From Aristolochia californica (taxonomy: Eukaryota; Streptophyta; Magnoliopsida; Piperales; Aristolochiaceae): a stretch of 64,000 nt of DNA. Below the pieces are notes generated by a model. That model saw only the letters and a program-made list of their open reading frames with translations, made no database searches and had not been told where the DNA came from. The DNA lies in NCBI GenBank assembly GCA_029961685.1, contig JARWKL010000002.1, positions 18,196,908-18,260,907 of the forward strand. The letters are read 5' to 3'. Below are positions 35,504 to 47,539 of the stretch, piece after piece (the first letter of the stretch is position 1; each line of letters begins with the position of its first letter). A program made the position numbers and the translations under genes.

Positions 35504-38500
35504 ATGCCTGAAACAAGTTGAAGGTGCAAATGACCTAATGATCCAAAAATTTGAAGGAGAAGAAAAGTAAAATTCTCAAGTTAAAGTGCGGTGGGATATT
35601 TAGCTGACACTAACAACCCACTTTTAGCCTATTTACAAAAAGCAAACCTAAAAAACATAGATCATCGTAAAGGTTTTGATCGATTAATGATTTGTAATAG
35701 CTATAATTTTTTGTTAGAAATGACTTATGGTTTGGGAGTGAACACTCAGTTAAAAATGCCTCGCCCCCCTTTTCAGATGATTGCAAAACCTAATATATAA
35801 AAAACTAAAAAGTTTACAATCCCTAAAAATTGCAGATACTTTTTGGAATTATCTCTCTCTACATTTGTGCATTTGGATTTTGTATGTTCAATTTTTTTAA
35901 AATCCAAACTTGAGTTTTCACTCTCCCTTTTTTCTCGTAAATGGAAAGATAAGGCAAATAGATCACAACAAAATACAAATTTTAGAGTTTATGGATGCAA
36001 AAAATTGAAAACTATAATAAATGTAAGTGAAGAAAATTATTTCACGCACTAAAAATGAACACCAAAGTTTTGTTATTCATATTTGGGAAATTCTACAAGT
36101 GCAACCCGTAATAGCTTGGAGGATTTTATAAGAAAGAGATTTTTAATTGATCCTAAAATATTTTAAATATGGATATGCATGCTTGAAACATGTTGAAGAT
36201 GCAAATGACCTAATGATCCAAAAATTTGGAGGAGTAGAAAAAATTAAATTCTCAAGTTAACGTGCAGTGGGATATTTACAAGACCCCAAAAACCCACTTT
36301 TTGTCTATTTACAAAAAGTGGACCTAAAAATTATAGATCATCGTAAAAGTTTTGATCAATTAATGATGTGTAACGGCTATAATTTTTGTTAGAAATGACT
36401 TATGGTTTGGGAATCAATACTCAGTTAAAAATGCCTCGCCGCCCTTTTTCGATGATTGTAAAACCTAATATATAAAAAACTAAAAGAGTTTACAATCCTT
36501 AAAAATGACAGATACTTTTTGGAATTTTCTCTCTCATCATTTTTGTATTTCCATTTTGGATTATCAATTTTTTTTCACTCTCCCATTTTTCTCGTAAACA
36601 AAAAGATAAGGCAAATAGTTCACAACAAAATGAAAATTTAAGCGTTTATGTATGAAAAAAATTGAAAACTATAATAAATGAAAGTGAATATTTTTTTCAC
36701 GTATTAAAAATAAACACCAAAGTTTTTGTTATGCATGTTTGGGAAATTCCACTAGCACAACACCTAATAGCTTGGAATTTTATAACGAAGAGATTTTTAA
36801 TTGATCCTAACATGTTTTGAATATGGATATGCATGCCTGAAACATGTTGAAGATTCAAATTACCTAATGACCAAAAAATTTCAAGGAGTAGAAAAAATTA
36901 AATTCTCATGTTAACGTGCAGTGGGATATTCACTTTACCAAACAACTTAACTTTTTGCCCATTTACAAAAACCAGACCTAGCAATCGTAGATCATCGTAA
37001 AGGTTTTGATTGATTAATGATGCATAATGGCTATAATTTTTGTTAGAAATGACTTATGGTTTGGGAGTCACACTCAGTTAAAAATACCTCACCGCCCCCC
37101 CCCCCTCCCCCCTTTTTTCGACGATTGCAAAACCTAATATATAAAAAAACTAAAATAGTTTACAATCCTTAAAAATCACATATACTTCTTGGAATTATCT
37201 CTCTCAGAATTTGTGCATTTCCATTTTGGATGTTCAATATTTTTTCAAATCAAAACAAGAGTTTTCACTCTCCCTTTTTTCTCAAAAATAAAGAGATAAG
37301 GCAAATCGATCACAACAAAATAAAAATTTTAGAGTTTATGTATGCAAAAAATTGAAAACTATTATAAAGGTAAGTAAAGAAATTTTTTTCACCCACTAAA
37401 AATGTCTACCAATGTTTTGTTATCCATGTTTAGGATTTAATAAGAAATAAATTTCATATTGATACTAACATGTTTTAAATATGAATAAGCAAGGTTGAAA
37501 CATGTTGAAGATGCAAATGACCTAATGATCCAAAAAATTCGAGTAGAAAAAATTAAATTATCAAGTTAACGTGTGGTGGGATATTTACCAGAGCCAAACA
37601 ACCCGCTTTTTGCCTATTTACAAAAAGCTAACGTAACATTCTTAGATCAATGTAAAGGTTTTGATCGATTAATGATGTGTAATGGCCATAGTTTTTGTTA
37701 GAAATGACTTATGGTTTGGGAGTCAACACTCAGTTAAAAATGATTCACCCCCCGTTTTCTGATGATTGCAAAACCTAACATATAAAAAACTAAAATAGTT
37801 TACTATCCCTAAAAATCACTGATTCTATTTGGAATTATCTCATTTTGCATTTGAGCATTTTCATTTGAGCATTTGCATTTTAGATGTTTAATTTTTTTTC
37901 AAATCCAAACTTGAGTTTTCACTCTCCCTTTATTCTCGTAAACAAAAAGATAAGGCAAAAAGATCACAACAAAACGAAAATTTTAGAGTTTAAGTACGCC
38001 AAAAATTGAAAACTATAATAAATTTAAGTGAGAAATTTTTTTGACGCACTAAAAATGAACACCAAAGTATTGTTATCCATGTTTTGGAAATACCACTAGT
38101 ACAACCCCTAATAGCCTAAAATTTGATAAGAAAGAGATTTCTAATTGATCCTAACATGTTTTAAATATGGATATGCATGCCAAAAACATGTTGAAGATGC
38201 AAATAACCTAATGATCCTAAAATTTCAAAGAGTAGAAAAAATTAAATTCTCAAGTTAAGGTGCAGTGGGATATTTTCCAAAGCCAAACAACCCACTTTTT
38301 GCCTATTTTAAAAAAATCGGACCTAACAATTATAGATAAATGTAAATGTTTTGATCGATTGTTGATGTGTAACGGCCATAATTTTTGTTAGAATTGACTT
38401 ATGGTTTGGGAGTCAACACTCAGTTAAAAATACCTCGCCCTCTCTTTTCCAACGATTGAAAAACCTAATATATAAAAAACTAAAAGAGTTCACAATCCCT

Positions 38501-41500
38501 TAAAATCACTGATTCTATTTGGAATTATCTCTCCCTGCATTTGTGCATTTTTATTTTCGATGTTCAATTTTTTTTTCAAATCCAAACTTGAGTTTTCACT
38601 CTCCCTTGATTTTCGTAAACAAAAAGATAAGGCAAATAGATCATAAAAAAATGAAAATTTTAGAGTTTATGTACGCCATAAATTGAAAACTATAATAAAT
38701 GTAAGTGAAGAAAAATTTTTGACGCACTAAAAATGAACACCAAAGTATTGTTATCCATGTTTGGGAAATACCACTAGTACAACCCCTAATAGCTTGGAAT
38801 ATTATAAGAAAGAGATTTATACTTGATCCTAACGTGTTTTAAATATGGAAATGCATGCCAAAAACATGTTGAAGATGCAAATGACCTAATGATCCAAAAA
38901 TTTCAAGGAGTACAAAAAATTAAATTCTCAAGTTAACGTGCGGTGGGATATTCAACCGAGCCGAACAACCCACCTTTTGCACATTTACAAAAAGCTGTCC
39001 TAACAACCATAGATCATCATAAACATTTTGATGGATTAATGATGCGTAATGGCCATAATGTTTGTTAGAAATGATTTAAGGCTTGGGAGTCAACACTCAG
39101 TTAAAAATGCCTCCCCCCCCCCCCCCCCCCTCCTTTTCCGACGATTGCAAAACCTAATATATAAAAAACTAAAAGAGTTTACATTCCCTTAAAATCGCAG
39201 AGACTTTTTCGAATTTGCTTTCTCTGCAATTGTGCATTTGCATTTTGGATGTTCAATTTTTTTCAAATCCAAACTTGAGTTTTCACTCTCCCTTTTTTCT
39301 CGTAAACAAGAAGATAAGGCAAATAGATCACAACAAAATGAAAATTTTAGAGTTTATGTATGCAAAAAATCAAAAACTATAATAAATGTAAGTGAAGAAA
39401 ATTATTTAACACAATAAAAATGAACAACAAAGTTTTGTTATCCATGTTTGGGAAATTCCACTAGTACAACGACTAATAGCTTGGTGGAATTTTATAAGAA
39501 AGAGATTTCTAATTGATCCTAACAAGTTTTAAATATGGATATGCGTGTTTGAAACATGTTGAAGATGCAAATGACCTAATGCACCAAAATTTTCAAGGAG
39601 AAGAAAAAATTAAATTCTCAAGTTAACGTGTGGGGGGATATTTACAAGAGCCAAACAACCCACTTTTTGCCTATTTACAAAAAACTGACGTAAAAATCAT
39701 AGATCATTGTAAAGGTTTTGATCGATTAATGATGCGTAATGACAATAATTTTTTTTAGAAATGACTAATAGTTTGGGAGGCAACACTCAGTTAAAAATCC
39801 CTCGCCCCCCTTTTCCGTTGATTGCAAAACCTAATATATAAAAAATTAAAAGAGTTTACAAGCCTTAACAATCACATATATTTTTTGGAATTATCTCCCT
39901 CAGCATTTGTGCATGTCCATTTTGGACTTTCAATTTTTTTTCCAATCCAAATTTGTGTTTTCACTCTCCCTTTTTTCTCATAAACAAATATATCAGGCAA
40001 ATTGATCACAACAAAATGAAAATTTTAGTGTGTAAGTATGCAAATAATTGAAAACTATTATAAATGTAAGTGAAGAAAATTTTTTCACCCACTAAATATG
40101 ACTACCAAATTTTTTTTATCCATGTTTGGGAAATTACACTAGTACAACCCCTAATAGCTTGGAATTTTATAAGAAAGAGATTTCTAATTGATACTAACAT
40201 GTTTTAAAGATGAATATGAGAGGCTGAAACATGAAGAAGATGCAAATGACCTAATAATACAAAAATTTCAATATGTAGAAAAATTAAAATTCTCAAGTTA
40301 ACGTGAGGTAGGATATTTACCGGAGCTAAACAACCCACTTTTTGCCTATTTACAAAAAGCTGATGTAACAATCATAGATCATCGTAAAGGTTTTGATCGA
40401 TGAATGACGTGTAATGGCTAAATTTTTTGTTAGAAATGACTTATGGTTTGGGAGTCAACACTCAGTTAAAAATGTCTGCACCCCCCCCCCCCCCCCCCCC
40501 CCCCTCCCTTTTCCGATATTTGCAAAACCTAATATATAAAAAGACTTAAAGAGTTTACAATCCCTAAAAATCTCTTATTCTTTTTGGAATTATCTCTCTC
40601 TGAATTTTTGCATTTGCATTTTGGATGTTCAATTTTTTTTCAAATCCAAACTTGAGTTTTCACTCTCAATTTTTTCTCGTAATAAAAAAGATAAGGCAAA
40701 TAGATCACAAAAAATGAAAATTTTAAAGTTTATGTATGCAAAAAATGGAAAACTATAATAAATTTAAGTGAAAAAAAATTCACGCACTAAAAATGTACAA
40801 CAAAGTTTTGTTCTCGATGTTTGGGAAATTCCTCTTGTAGCTAATAGCTTGGAATTTGATAAGAAAGAGATTTCTAATTGATCCTAACATGTTTTAAATA
40901 TGGATATGTATGCCTGAAAAATGTTGAAGATGCAAATGACCTAATGATCCATAAATTTCAAGGAGAAGAAAAAATTAAATTCTCAAGTTAACGTGCGGTG
41001 GGATATTCAACCGAGCCAAACAACCAACTTTTTGCGCATTTACAAAAAGCTGACCTCAAAATCATAGATCATCGTAAGCTTTTTGATCTATTAATGATGG
41101 GTAACGGCTATAATTTTTGTTAGAAATGACTTATGGTTTGGGAGACAACACTTAGTTAAAAATGCCTCGCCCTCCCATTTCCGATGATTGCAAAACCTAA
41201 TATATTAAAAACTAAAAGAGTTTACAATCCCTAAAAATCACGGATACTTTTTGGAATTATCTCTCTTTCCATTTGTACATTTGTATTATGGATGTTCAAT
41301 TTTTTTTCCAATCCAAACTTGAGTTTTCACTCTCCCTTTTTTCTCATAAACAAAAAGATAAGGCAAATAGATCACAACAAAATGAAAATTTTAAAGTTTA
41401 TGTATGCAAAAAATTGAAAACTATAATAAATGTAAGTGAAGAAAATTATTTCACGCACTAAAAATGAACACCTTAAGAGGTTGGTGGAATTTGATAAGAA

Positions 41501-43366
41501 AGAGATTTCTAATTGATCCTAACATGTTTTAAATATGGATATGCATGCCTGAAACATGTTGAAGATGCAAATGACCTAATGATCCAAAAATTTCAAGGAG
41601 TTGAAAAAAATTAAATTCCCAAGTTAATGTGCAGTGGGATATTCAACCGAGCCAAACAACCCACTTTTTGCGCATTTACAAGAAGCTGAACTAACAATCA
41701 TAGATCACCATAAACGTTTTTATTGATTAATGATTGGTAACGGCTAAAATTTTTTTTAGAAATGACTTATGGTTTGCGAGTCAACACTCAGTTACAAATG
41801 CCTCGCCCTCCCTTTTCCGTCGATTGTAAAACCAAATATATAAATAACTAAAAGAGTTTAAAATCCCTAAAAATCACAGATACTTTTTGGAATTATCTCT
41901 CACTGTATTTGTGCATTGGCATATTGGATGTTCAATTTTTTTCAAATCCAAACTTGAGTTTTCACTCTCCCTTTTTTCATGTAAACAAAAAGATAAGGCA
42001 AATAGATCACAACAAAATGAAAATTTTAGAGTTAATGGATGCAAAAATTGAAAACTATAATAAATTTAAGTAAAGAAAATTATTTCTCGAACTAAAAATG
42101 AACACCAAAGTTTTGTTATCCTTGTTTGGGAAAGTCCACTAGTATAACCCTAATAGCTTGGTGGAATTTGATATGAAAGAGATTTTTGATTGATCCTAAC
42201 ATGTTTTAAATATGGATATGCATGCCTGTAACATGTTGAAGATGCAAATGACCTAATGATCCAAAAATTTGAAGCAGTAGAAAAAATTAAATTCTCAAGT
42301 TATCGTGTGATGGGATATTTACCAGAGCCAAATAACCCACTTTTTGCCTATTATACAAAAAGCGGACCTAACAATCATAGATCATCGTAAATGTTTTGAT
42401 CGATTAATGATGTGTAACGGCTATTACTTTTGTTAGAAATGACTTATGGTTTGGGAGTCCACACTCAGTTACAAATGCCTTGCCCCGCCTTTTTCGATGA
42501 TTGCAAAACCTAATATATAAAAAACTAAAATAGTTTACAATTCTTAAAAATCACAGAAACTTTTTGAAATTATCTCTCTCAGCATTTGTGCATTTCCATT
42601 TTGGATGTAAATTTTTTTTTCAAATCCAAAATTGAGTTTTCACTCGCTCATTTTTCTCGTAAACAAAAAGATAAGGCAAATAGATCACAACAAAAAGAAA
42701 ATTTTAGAGTTTATGTATGCAAAAAATTGAAAACTATAATAAATGTAAGTGAAGAAAATTATTACACGCACTAAAAATGAACACGAAAGTTTTGTTATCC
42801 ATGTTTGGGAAATTCAACTTGTACGACCCCTAATAGATTGGTGGAATTTTTTAAAAAAGAGATTTATAATTGATCCTAACATGTTTTAAATGTGGATATG
42901 CATGCCTACAACTTGTTGAACATGCAAATAACCTAATTATCCAAAAATTTTGAGTAGAAAAAAATAAATTCTCAAGTTAACGTGAGGTGGGATATTTACC
43001 AGAGCCAATGAACCCACTTTTTGCCTATTTTACAAAAAATGGATCTAACAATCATAGATCATCATAAATGTTTTGATCGATTAATGATGTGTAATGACTA
43101 TAATTTTTGTTAGAAATGACTTATGGTTTGGGAGTCAACAGTCAATTAAAAATGCCTCGCCCCCCCCCCCCCACCCTCTTTTCCAATGATTGCAAAACCT
43201 AATATATAAAAAAATAAAAGAGTTTACAATCCCTTAAAAATACAGATTCTTTTTGAAATTATCTCTTTTAGCATTTGTGTATTTGCATTTTTGATGTTCA
43301 ATTTTTTTTTAAATCCAAACTTGAGTTTTCACTGGCCCTTTTTTCTCCTAAACAAAAAGATAATGC
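35504..43366 (+). repeat. Long-form satellite array
   Basis: About twelve units, with anchors near 35728, 36408, 37063, 37712, 38405, 39083, 39770, 40447, 41140, 41773, 42450 and 43127. C-tracts include 18 (39113-39130), 24 (40481-40504) and 13 (43160-43172) bases. Irregularities: a small duplication 'catttgagcatttt' near 37847-37876, a loss of about 50 bp at 41471 ('gaacacc|ttaagagg'), and missing 'tactagtacaacc' near 37436. The array is interrupted at 43371 by gypsy family A. Confidence 0.95.
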
Positions 43367-43371
43367 CACTA
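43367..43371 (+). repeat. Target-site duplication CACTA, left copy
   Basis: 'cacta' directly before the LTR start 'tgatgtgtac'. The same five bases follow the 3' LTR at 47535-47539. Removing the element and one copy gives 'agataatgccactagatcac', the normal satellite sequence with small changes, so this is a true integration site. Confidence 0.9.
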
Positions 43372-43393
43372 TGATGTGTACAATTGATGGTTT

Positions 43394-43610
43394 TACACTG
43401 TTATATTGTGGGACCTACCTTGGAGTCACAAGCAAGTGGGACCCACCAACATAGGTTGGTTTTACTCTGTTATATTGTGGGCTCACCATGGAGGCACAAG
43501 CTAGTGGGACCCACCATGAAATCATCGGTAAGATTTACTCTACTACAATGTGGGACCAACCTTGGAGTCACAAACTGGTGGGACCTGCCATGAGATTTCA
43601 TGGGACCCAC
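43394..43610 (+). repeat. Imperfect ~70-bp repeats inside the family A LTR
   Basis: Three diverged copies of a unit of the form 'ttgtgggaccyaccntgg', 'agtcacaag', 'tgggacccacca'. The same block is found in the 3' LTR (46805-47015) and, reversed, at 61185-61325 in the minus-strand LTR, where it has fewer copies. Many of the small ORFs here result from this repeat. Confidence 0.8.
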
Positions 43611-43829
43611 AAGGATAGCCACAAGTTGGCAATCTATCCTAGAAGGGCAGGTGGTTAGAAGATCTTGTGGGATCCACAAGGATATCCACGAGTTGGCAAC
43701 ATATCTTGAAAGATCTCGTTTGCAATATATTAGGATTCTATTTACATCAAGTTACCGTATGTAATTTTCTTTAATTGAATGTAATTAGGGAAAGAGTTTA
43801 TTCTATCTAGATTCTACCACGTCATCCAT

Positions 43830-43837
43830 TATAAATA
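43830..43837 (+). promoter_or_regulatory. TATA box in the family A 5' LTR
   Basis: 'tataaata' in 'ccattataaatagaggac', about 290 bp before the LTR end. It is also present in the 3' LTR near 47240-47247 and on the minus strand near 60970-60977, so it is conserved across three LTRs. Confidence 0.7.
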
Positions 43838-44122
43838 GAGGACTTGTACACGGATTTAAAAACCTTTGATCATTATAGAAATTGATAATTATTCTTCTTG
43901 AGTTCTTGAAGGAACTTTTTGAACTTATCAGGGATTTTTCCTTATGACATTCAAAACGAATTATCAAACAGATTTCCATCCCCATTAGTGCGTCTTCACT
44001 ATACCAAGGTTCTTGCTTTGCTAAGCAACGGGTCTCGATTTCCATCCAAACTTGAAAGGACTTGGAAACGATTACCAGATTTGGTATTGGGTTTCGTCAC
44101 GGGTTGACGTGGTCCGTATCAG

Positions 44123-44140
44123 TTGGTATTAGAGCTTTGG
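44123..44140 (+). promoter_or_regulatory. Primer-binding site (tRNA-Met type), gypsy family A
   Basis: 'ttggtattagagctttgg' lies one base after the LTR. It matches TGGTATCAGAGC with one change. The minus-strand relative has the exact consensus (60669-60686). Confidence 0.88.
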
Positions 44141-45068
44141 TTTATCAGGTTTGCCTAACCTTTTTTTGTTGTTTATTTTCTTCTTTGTCAAAAAAAAATC
44201 CAAAAAAAAAACTAAAGCAAAGAACGACTGAAGATAGTCGTTGCCAAGAAACAAAGAGAGAGAGAGAGAAAAGTTGCTGAGGCTCGCGAAGAACTTCTCT
44301 ATTCAGAGGAGGAAGAGTTTTTTTTCTCACTGTCCGTGCGTTGCCGAAGAAGGAGAAGCTCTGTGCCGTCGCCAAAGAAGCATTCTCAACGCCGTCACCG
44401 GAGAAGGAGAAGTTTTGTTCGGCACCATTGCCGAAGAAGACGATGAAGAAAAAAAATTGTGCCGATGAAGACGATGGCCTTTGAGCCCATCGGATTATCA
44501 CCGAGCTTTCGAAAAGTAAATCGGACGTTCCTTTATCATCGTAAAACTACTAGATTGTGCCATGAGGAAGACGAAGCCCTTCTTTTGCCTCTGTTCGGTG
44601 CCATGAGGGAGAATACCGCTCTGTTTGGTGCTGTGAGACAAAAAGACAACCGTTGCCCGACATATTTGGTGCCGTGAGGGAAGATCAGCTAGTGACAGAT
44701 TTCTCGAACTTATTGAGCGCTGCACTGTTCGGGATTCAGCAGAAGGAGGAAGGTTGAAGACGACACTATTTCCTGATTAAATTTTTTCCTAAGTTAGGAA
44801 AAATTTAATCAGCTCCGGGTCGCGCCTTTTCAACGCAGTGAGCTGAGTGCCGGACCGGGCCGACTGAACCGAGTCCACCCAGGGCAACTCGAAGCAGGTC
44901 AACTCAGGTAAAAAAAGTGAGAAAAAAAAGAGAGAGTTTTCTCAGGCCAACTCAGACAGGGTCAACTCAGTGAGTCAACTCGGGTCAAACAAAGAAAAAA
45001 AAGAAGAAGGTGTATTGGACCTAGTCTCTTTTGCATGTTATTGTTACCTTGTTTGAAGATTTTCTATC
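44141..45068 (+). mobile_element. Leader of gypsy family A, ~930 bp untranslated
   Basis: Between PBS and gag. It contains an A-rich and AG-repeat part (44190-44275), a GC-richer part with repeated 'ccgaagaaggagaag', and a 40-bp near-perfect palindrome at 44773-44812. Several ORFs on both strands overlap here, with low-complexity content and no recognisable protein. The minus-strand relative has the same layout but its frames do not correspond, so I take all of them as non-coding. Confidence 0.75.
44773..44812. repeat. Palindrome in the gypsy A leader (hairpin)
   Basis: Left arm 'ctgattaaatttttt', middle 'cctaagttagg', right arm 'aaaaatttaatcag'. The whole stretch reads nearly the same on both strands. 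A weaker version is found at the matching place of the minus-strand relative (about 59728-59761). Confidence 0.85.
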
Positions 45069-46783
45069 ATGCCGCATGATCAAGAGATTTCATCATCCGA
45101 TGTTCCAAATCTGTAAATACAAGCATTAGTGGGGGAGATGAGATGGATGATGAGGGAGGAGTTAAAAGATATACATGGGAAGTTGGATAGGGCAGAAATG
45201 GGAGCACAACGGGTGCAACAATAACTTATTCCGAATATCCCAAGGTGGAACAAGTTGTACCTAAGGGAAGTTGAAGATATGGGCGAATTTGACGATTTCG
45301 AGGAGTATGATAGGATGTCAATGGGCAGCCATAGGAGATATGACCGGAATTGAGAAGCAAGGAACCGGGTAGATAACAACTTGGGAAGTATGAAGATGAA
45401 AATTCCTGCGTTTCAAGGAAGAAGTGATCCGGAAGCATACCTTGAGTGGGAAAAGAAGATGGAGTTGGTTTTCGATTGTCACGACTACTCTGAATTCAAG
45501 AAGGTAAAACTCGTTGAAATTGAATTTACTGATTATGGTAATGTGTGGTTGGCCCAGTTGTGCATCAACAGGAGGCGGAATGGAAAACGTCCTATTGAAA
45601 ATTGGGAAGAGATGAAGAAAGTGATGAGACGACAATATATGCCAAGTTATTAATACCGAGATTATTTTAAAGGTCTCTATCAAGGTAACCAAAGCGTTTA
45701 TGATTATTATAAAGAGATGGAGATGGTTATGATTAGAGCCAATGTGGAGGAGGATCGGGAGGCAACAATGGTCAGATTTTTGAATGTTTTAAACCGAGAG
45801 ATTGCTAACGCAATTGAGATACACCATTATAAGGGATTAGAAGATTTGGTGTATATGGCTATCAAAGTTGAGAGGCAACTCAAGAGGGGTGGTATATGGC
45901 CAAAACCAGCTCCACAGAATTCAAGTACAACACCGTGGAGATCAAACTACCATAAGAAAGAAGAAAATCCGTCCACCATCAAGGCCAAACATGAGCCCAA
46001 AACAGCCACCACTACCACGACATCTCAAGGTAAATCAGTTCCTCTTTCAATTCATTCTAGTGAGATTAAATGTATCAAATGTCAGGGGAGAGGACACAGC
46101 TAGCAAATGTCCAAACCAGCAAGTTATAATGATCCAAGAAAATGGTGAAATTGGTTATGAAGGCGAAGCTGATCTAGATGATATGCCACCATTGGAAGAT
46201 ACCCCCATCAGAGTTGAGGAGTTCGGAGTAGATAATTGTGAGATTCTTGGACTAGTCGTACAAGGTTCCTTAAGCTTGCTAGCTAAAGAAGAGGAAGCAG
46301 AAGTACAACGGAAGAATATATTTTACACTCACTGGCACGTGAAAGAAGAGGTATGTAGTGCTATTACGATGGCAGTAGTTGCACTAACAATTCTAGTACT
46401 TCCATGATTGAAAAGCTAGGTTTCACAAGTCTTAAGCACCCTCCTCCATACATACTGTACTGGTTGAATGATAGTGGTGAAGTAAGGTTTACGACACAGG
46501 TTGTTGTACCGTTACGAATTGATAAATATGAGGATGAGGTGTTGCGTGATGTGGTACCAATGCAAGTTGGACATCTCCTCTTAGGGAGACCGTGGCAATT
46601 TGACAAATATGTGCAGCATGACAGCTTCACCAACATGTACTCATTCGCGCCCAATCAACGGCCAATCACTCTAGTTCTGATGACACCAAAACAAGTATAC
46701 AAGGATGAAGTGAGGCTGCAACAATTGAGTAAGGTCGACCCTTGTGAGGATTTGTGGACAAATCCTTCTCAAGAGGGGGGGAA
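45069..46783 (+). pseudogene. gag: Gypsy family A gag-protease, broken
   Basis: Capsid-type Gag followed by the start of an aspartic protease. Readable pieces: the N-terminal part from ATG 45069 with several in-frame stops; capsid-like 'PAFQGRSDPEAYLEWEKKME' (45381-45653); the retrotransposon gag core (45717-46103, 'REIANAIEIHHYKGLEDL'); then a CCHC zinc knuckle 'CIKCQGRGH', whose last cysteine is moved to another frame by a ~2-base loss near 46094. The protease region follows (46245-46783). The catalytic motif 'DGSSCTN' can be read at 46365-46390, but only after a one-base frameshift. Downstream 'LLGRPWQFDK' is the conserved late protease motif. The frame then jumps to 'NPSQEGGND' at the polypurine tract. 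Gag packages the RNA and protease matures it. Here at least four stops and two frameshifts rule out function. Confidence 0.92.
46772..46783 (+). other. Polypurine tract of gypsy family A
   Basis: 'agagggggggaa' lies directly before the 3' LTR 'tgatgcg'. It is the usual primer for plus-strand DNA synthesis and overlaps the last polyprotein codons. Confidence 0.88.
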
Positions 46784-47534
46784 TGATGCGAACAAAGGAT
46801 GCTTTTACGTTGTTATATTGTGGGACCCACCATAGAGTCACAAGTTAGTGGGACCCACCAACATAGGTTGGTTTTCCTCTGTTATATTGTGGGACCCACC
46901 ATGGAAACACAAGCTAGTGGGATCCACCATGAAGACATCGACAAGATTTACACTACTACAATGTGGGACCGACCATAGAATCACAAGCTGGTGGGACCCA
47001 CCATGCGATTTCGTGGGACCACAAGGATAGCCACGAGTTGGCAATCTATCCTAGAAGGGCAGGTGGTTAGAAGATCTTCCGGTAACCACAAGGATATCCA
47101 CGAGTTGGCAACATATCTTGGAAGATCTTGTTTGCAATATATTTGGATTCTATTTACATCAAGTTACCGTAAGTAGTTTTCTTTAATTGAATGTAATTAG
47201 GGAAATGGTTTATTCTATCTAGATTCTACCATGTCCTCCATTATAAATAGAGGACTTGTACATGGATTTAAAAAGATTTGATCATTATAGAAATTGAGAG
47301 TTATTCTTCTTGAGTTCTTGAAAGAAATTTTCGAAGTTATCATGGATTTCCTTGTGGCGTTCAATATCAACTTATCAAACGGATTGTCCATCCCCATTTG
47401 TGGCATCTTCACTATACCAAGGTTCTTGCTTTTCTAAGCAACTGGTCGCGGTTTTCATTCAAACTTGAAAGGTCTTGGGGACGATTACCAGATTTGGTAT
47501 CGGGTTTCGTCACAGGTTGACGTGGTTCGTATCA
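46784..47534 (+). repeat. 3' LTR of gypsy family A (751 bp)
   Basis: 'tgatgcgaac...ttcgtatca', collinear with 43372-44121. It is followed by the second CACTA copy (47535-47539) and satellite. Frames inside are LTR sequence. Confidence 0.92.
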
Positions 47535-47539
47535 CACTA

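Larger units (their letters stand above)
43372..44121 (+). repeat. 5' LTR of gypsy family A (750 bp)
   Basis: Begins 'tgatgtgtac' and ends 'ccgtatca'. The first third is an internal repeat built on 'gtgggaccCACC' and 'gagtcacaag' (see 43394-43610). TATA box 'tataaata' at 43830-43837. The short ORFs at the 3' side are non-coding LTR sequence. Confidence 0.92.
43372..47534 (+). mobile_element. Gypsy family A, deletion derivative with both LTRs (4163 bp)
   Basis: Order: 5' LTR, PBS, long leader, gag-protease relic, polypurine tract, 3' LTR, flanked by a 5-bp target duplication. RT, RNase H and integrase are absent: the protease region runs within about 100 bp into the terminal 'EGGND'-type codons that overlap the polypurine tract. 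The element is therefore non-autonomous and its remaining frame is broken. The two LTRs differ by roughly one base in eight over the ~390 bp I compared by eye, so the insertion is old. A relative lies on the minus strand at 58369-61346. Confidence 0.92.

Noticed and set aside
20000..43000. CRISPR-like or other regularly spaced repeats
   Set aside because: The spacing comes from a 500-700-bp satellite whose whole unit is repeated. There are no short repeats with unique spacers and no cas genes.
43367..43371. CACTA DNA transposon terminus
   Set aside because: CACTA here is the 5-bp target duplication of an LTR element. There are no matching inverted repeats ending CACTA/TAGTG.
44190..44275. 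Microsatellite of interest (A-run and AG repeats)
   Set aside because: Short, common simple sequence inside a retroelement leader, with nothing unusual around it.
44062..44725. Overlapping ORFs in the gypsy A leader
   Set aside because: Low-complexity reading of AG/CT-rich sequence on both strands, not conserved in the second leader.
45080..45692. Minus-strand ORFs of 99-124 codons
   Set aside because: Antisense shadows of the gag frame. The sense strand shows the gag core and zinc knuckle.
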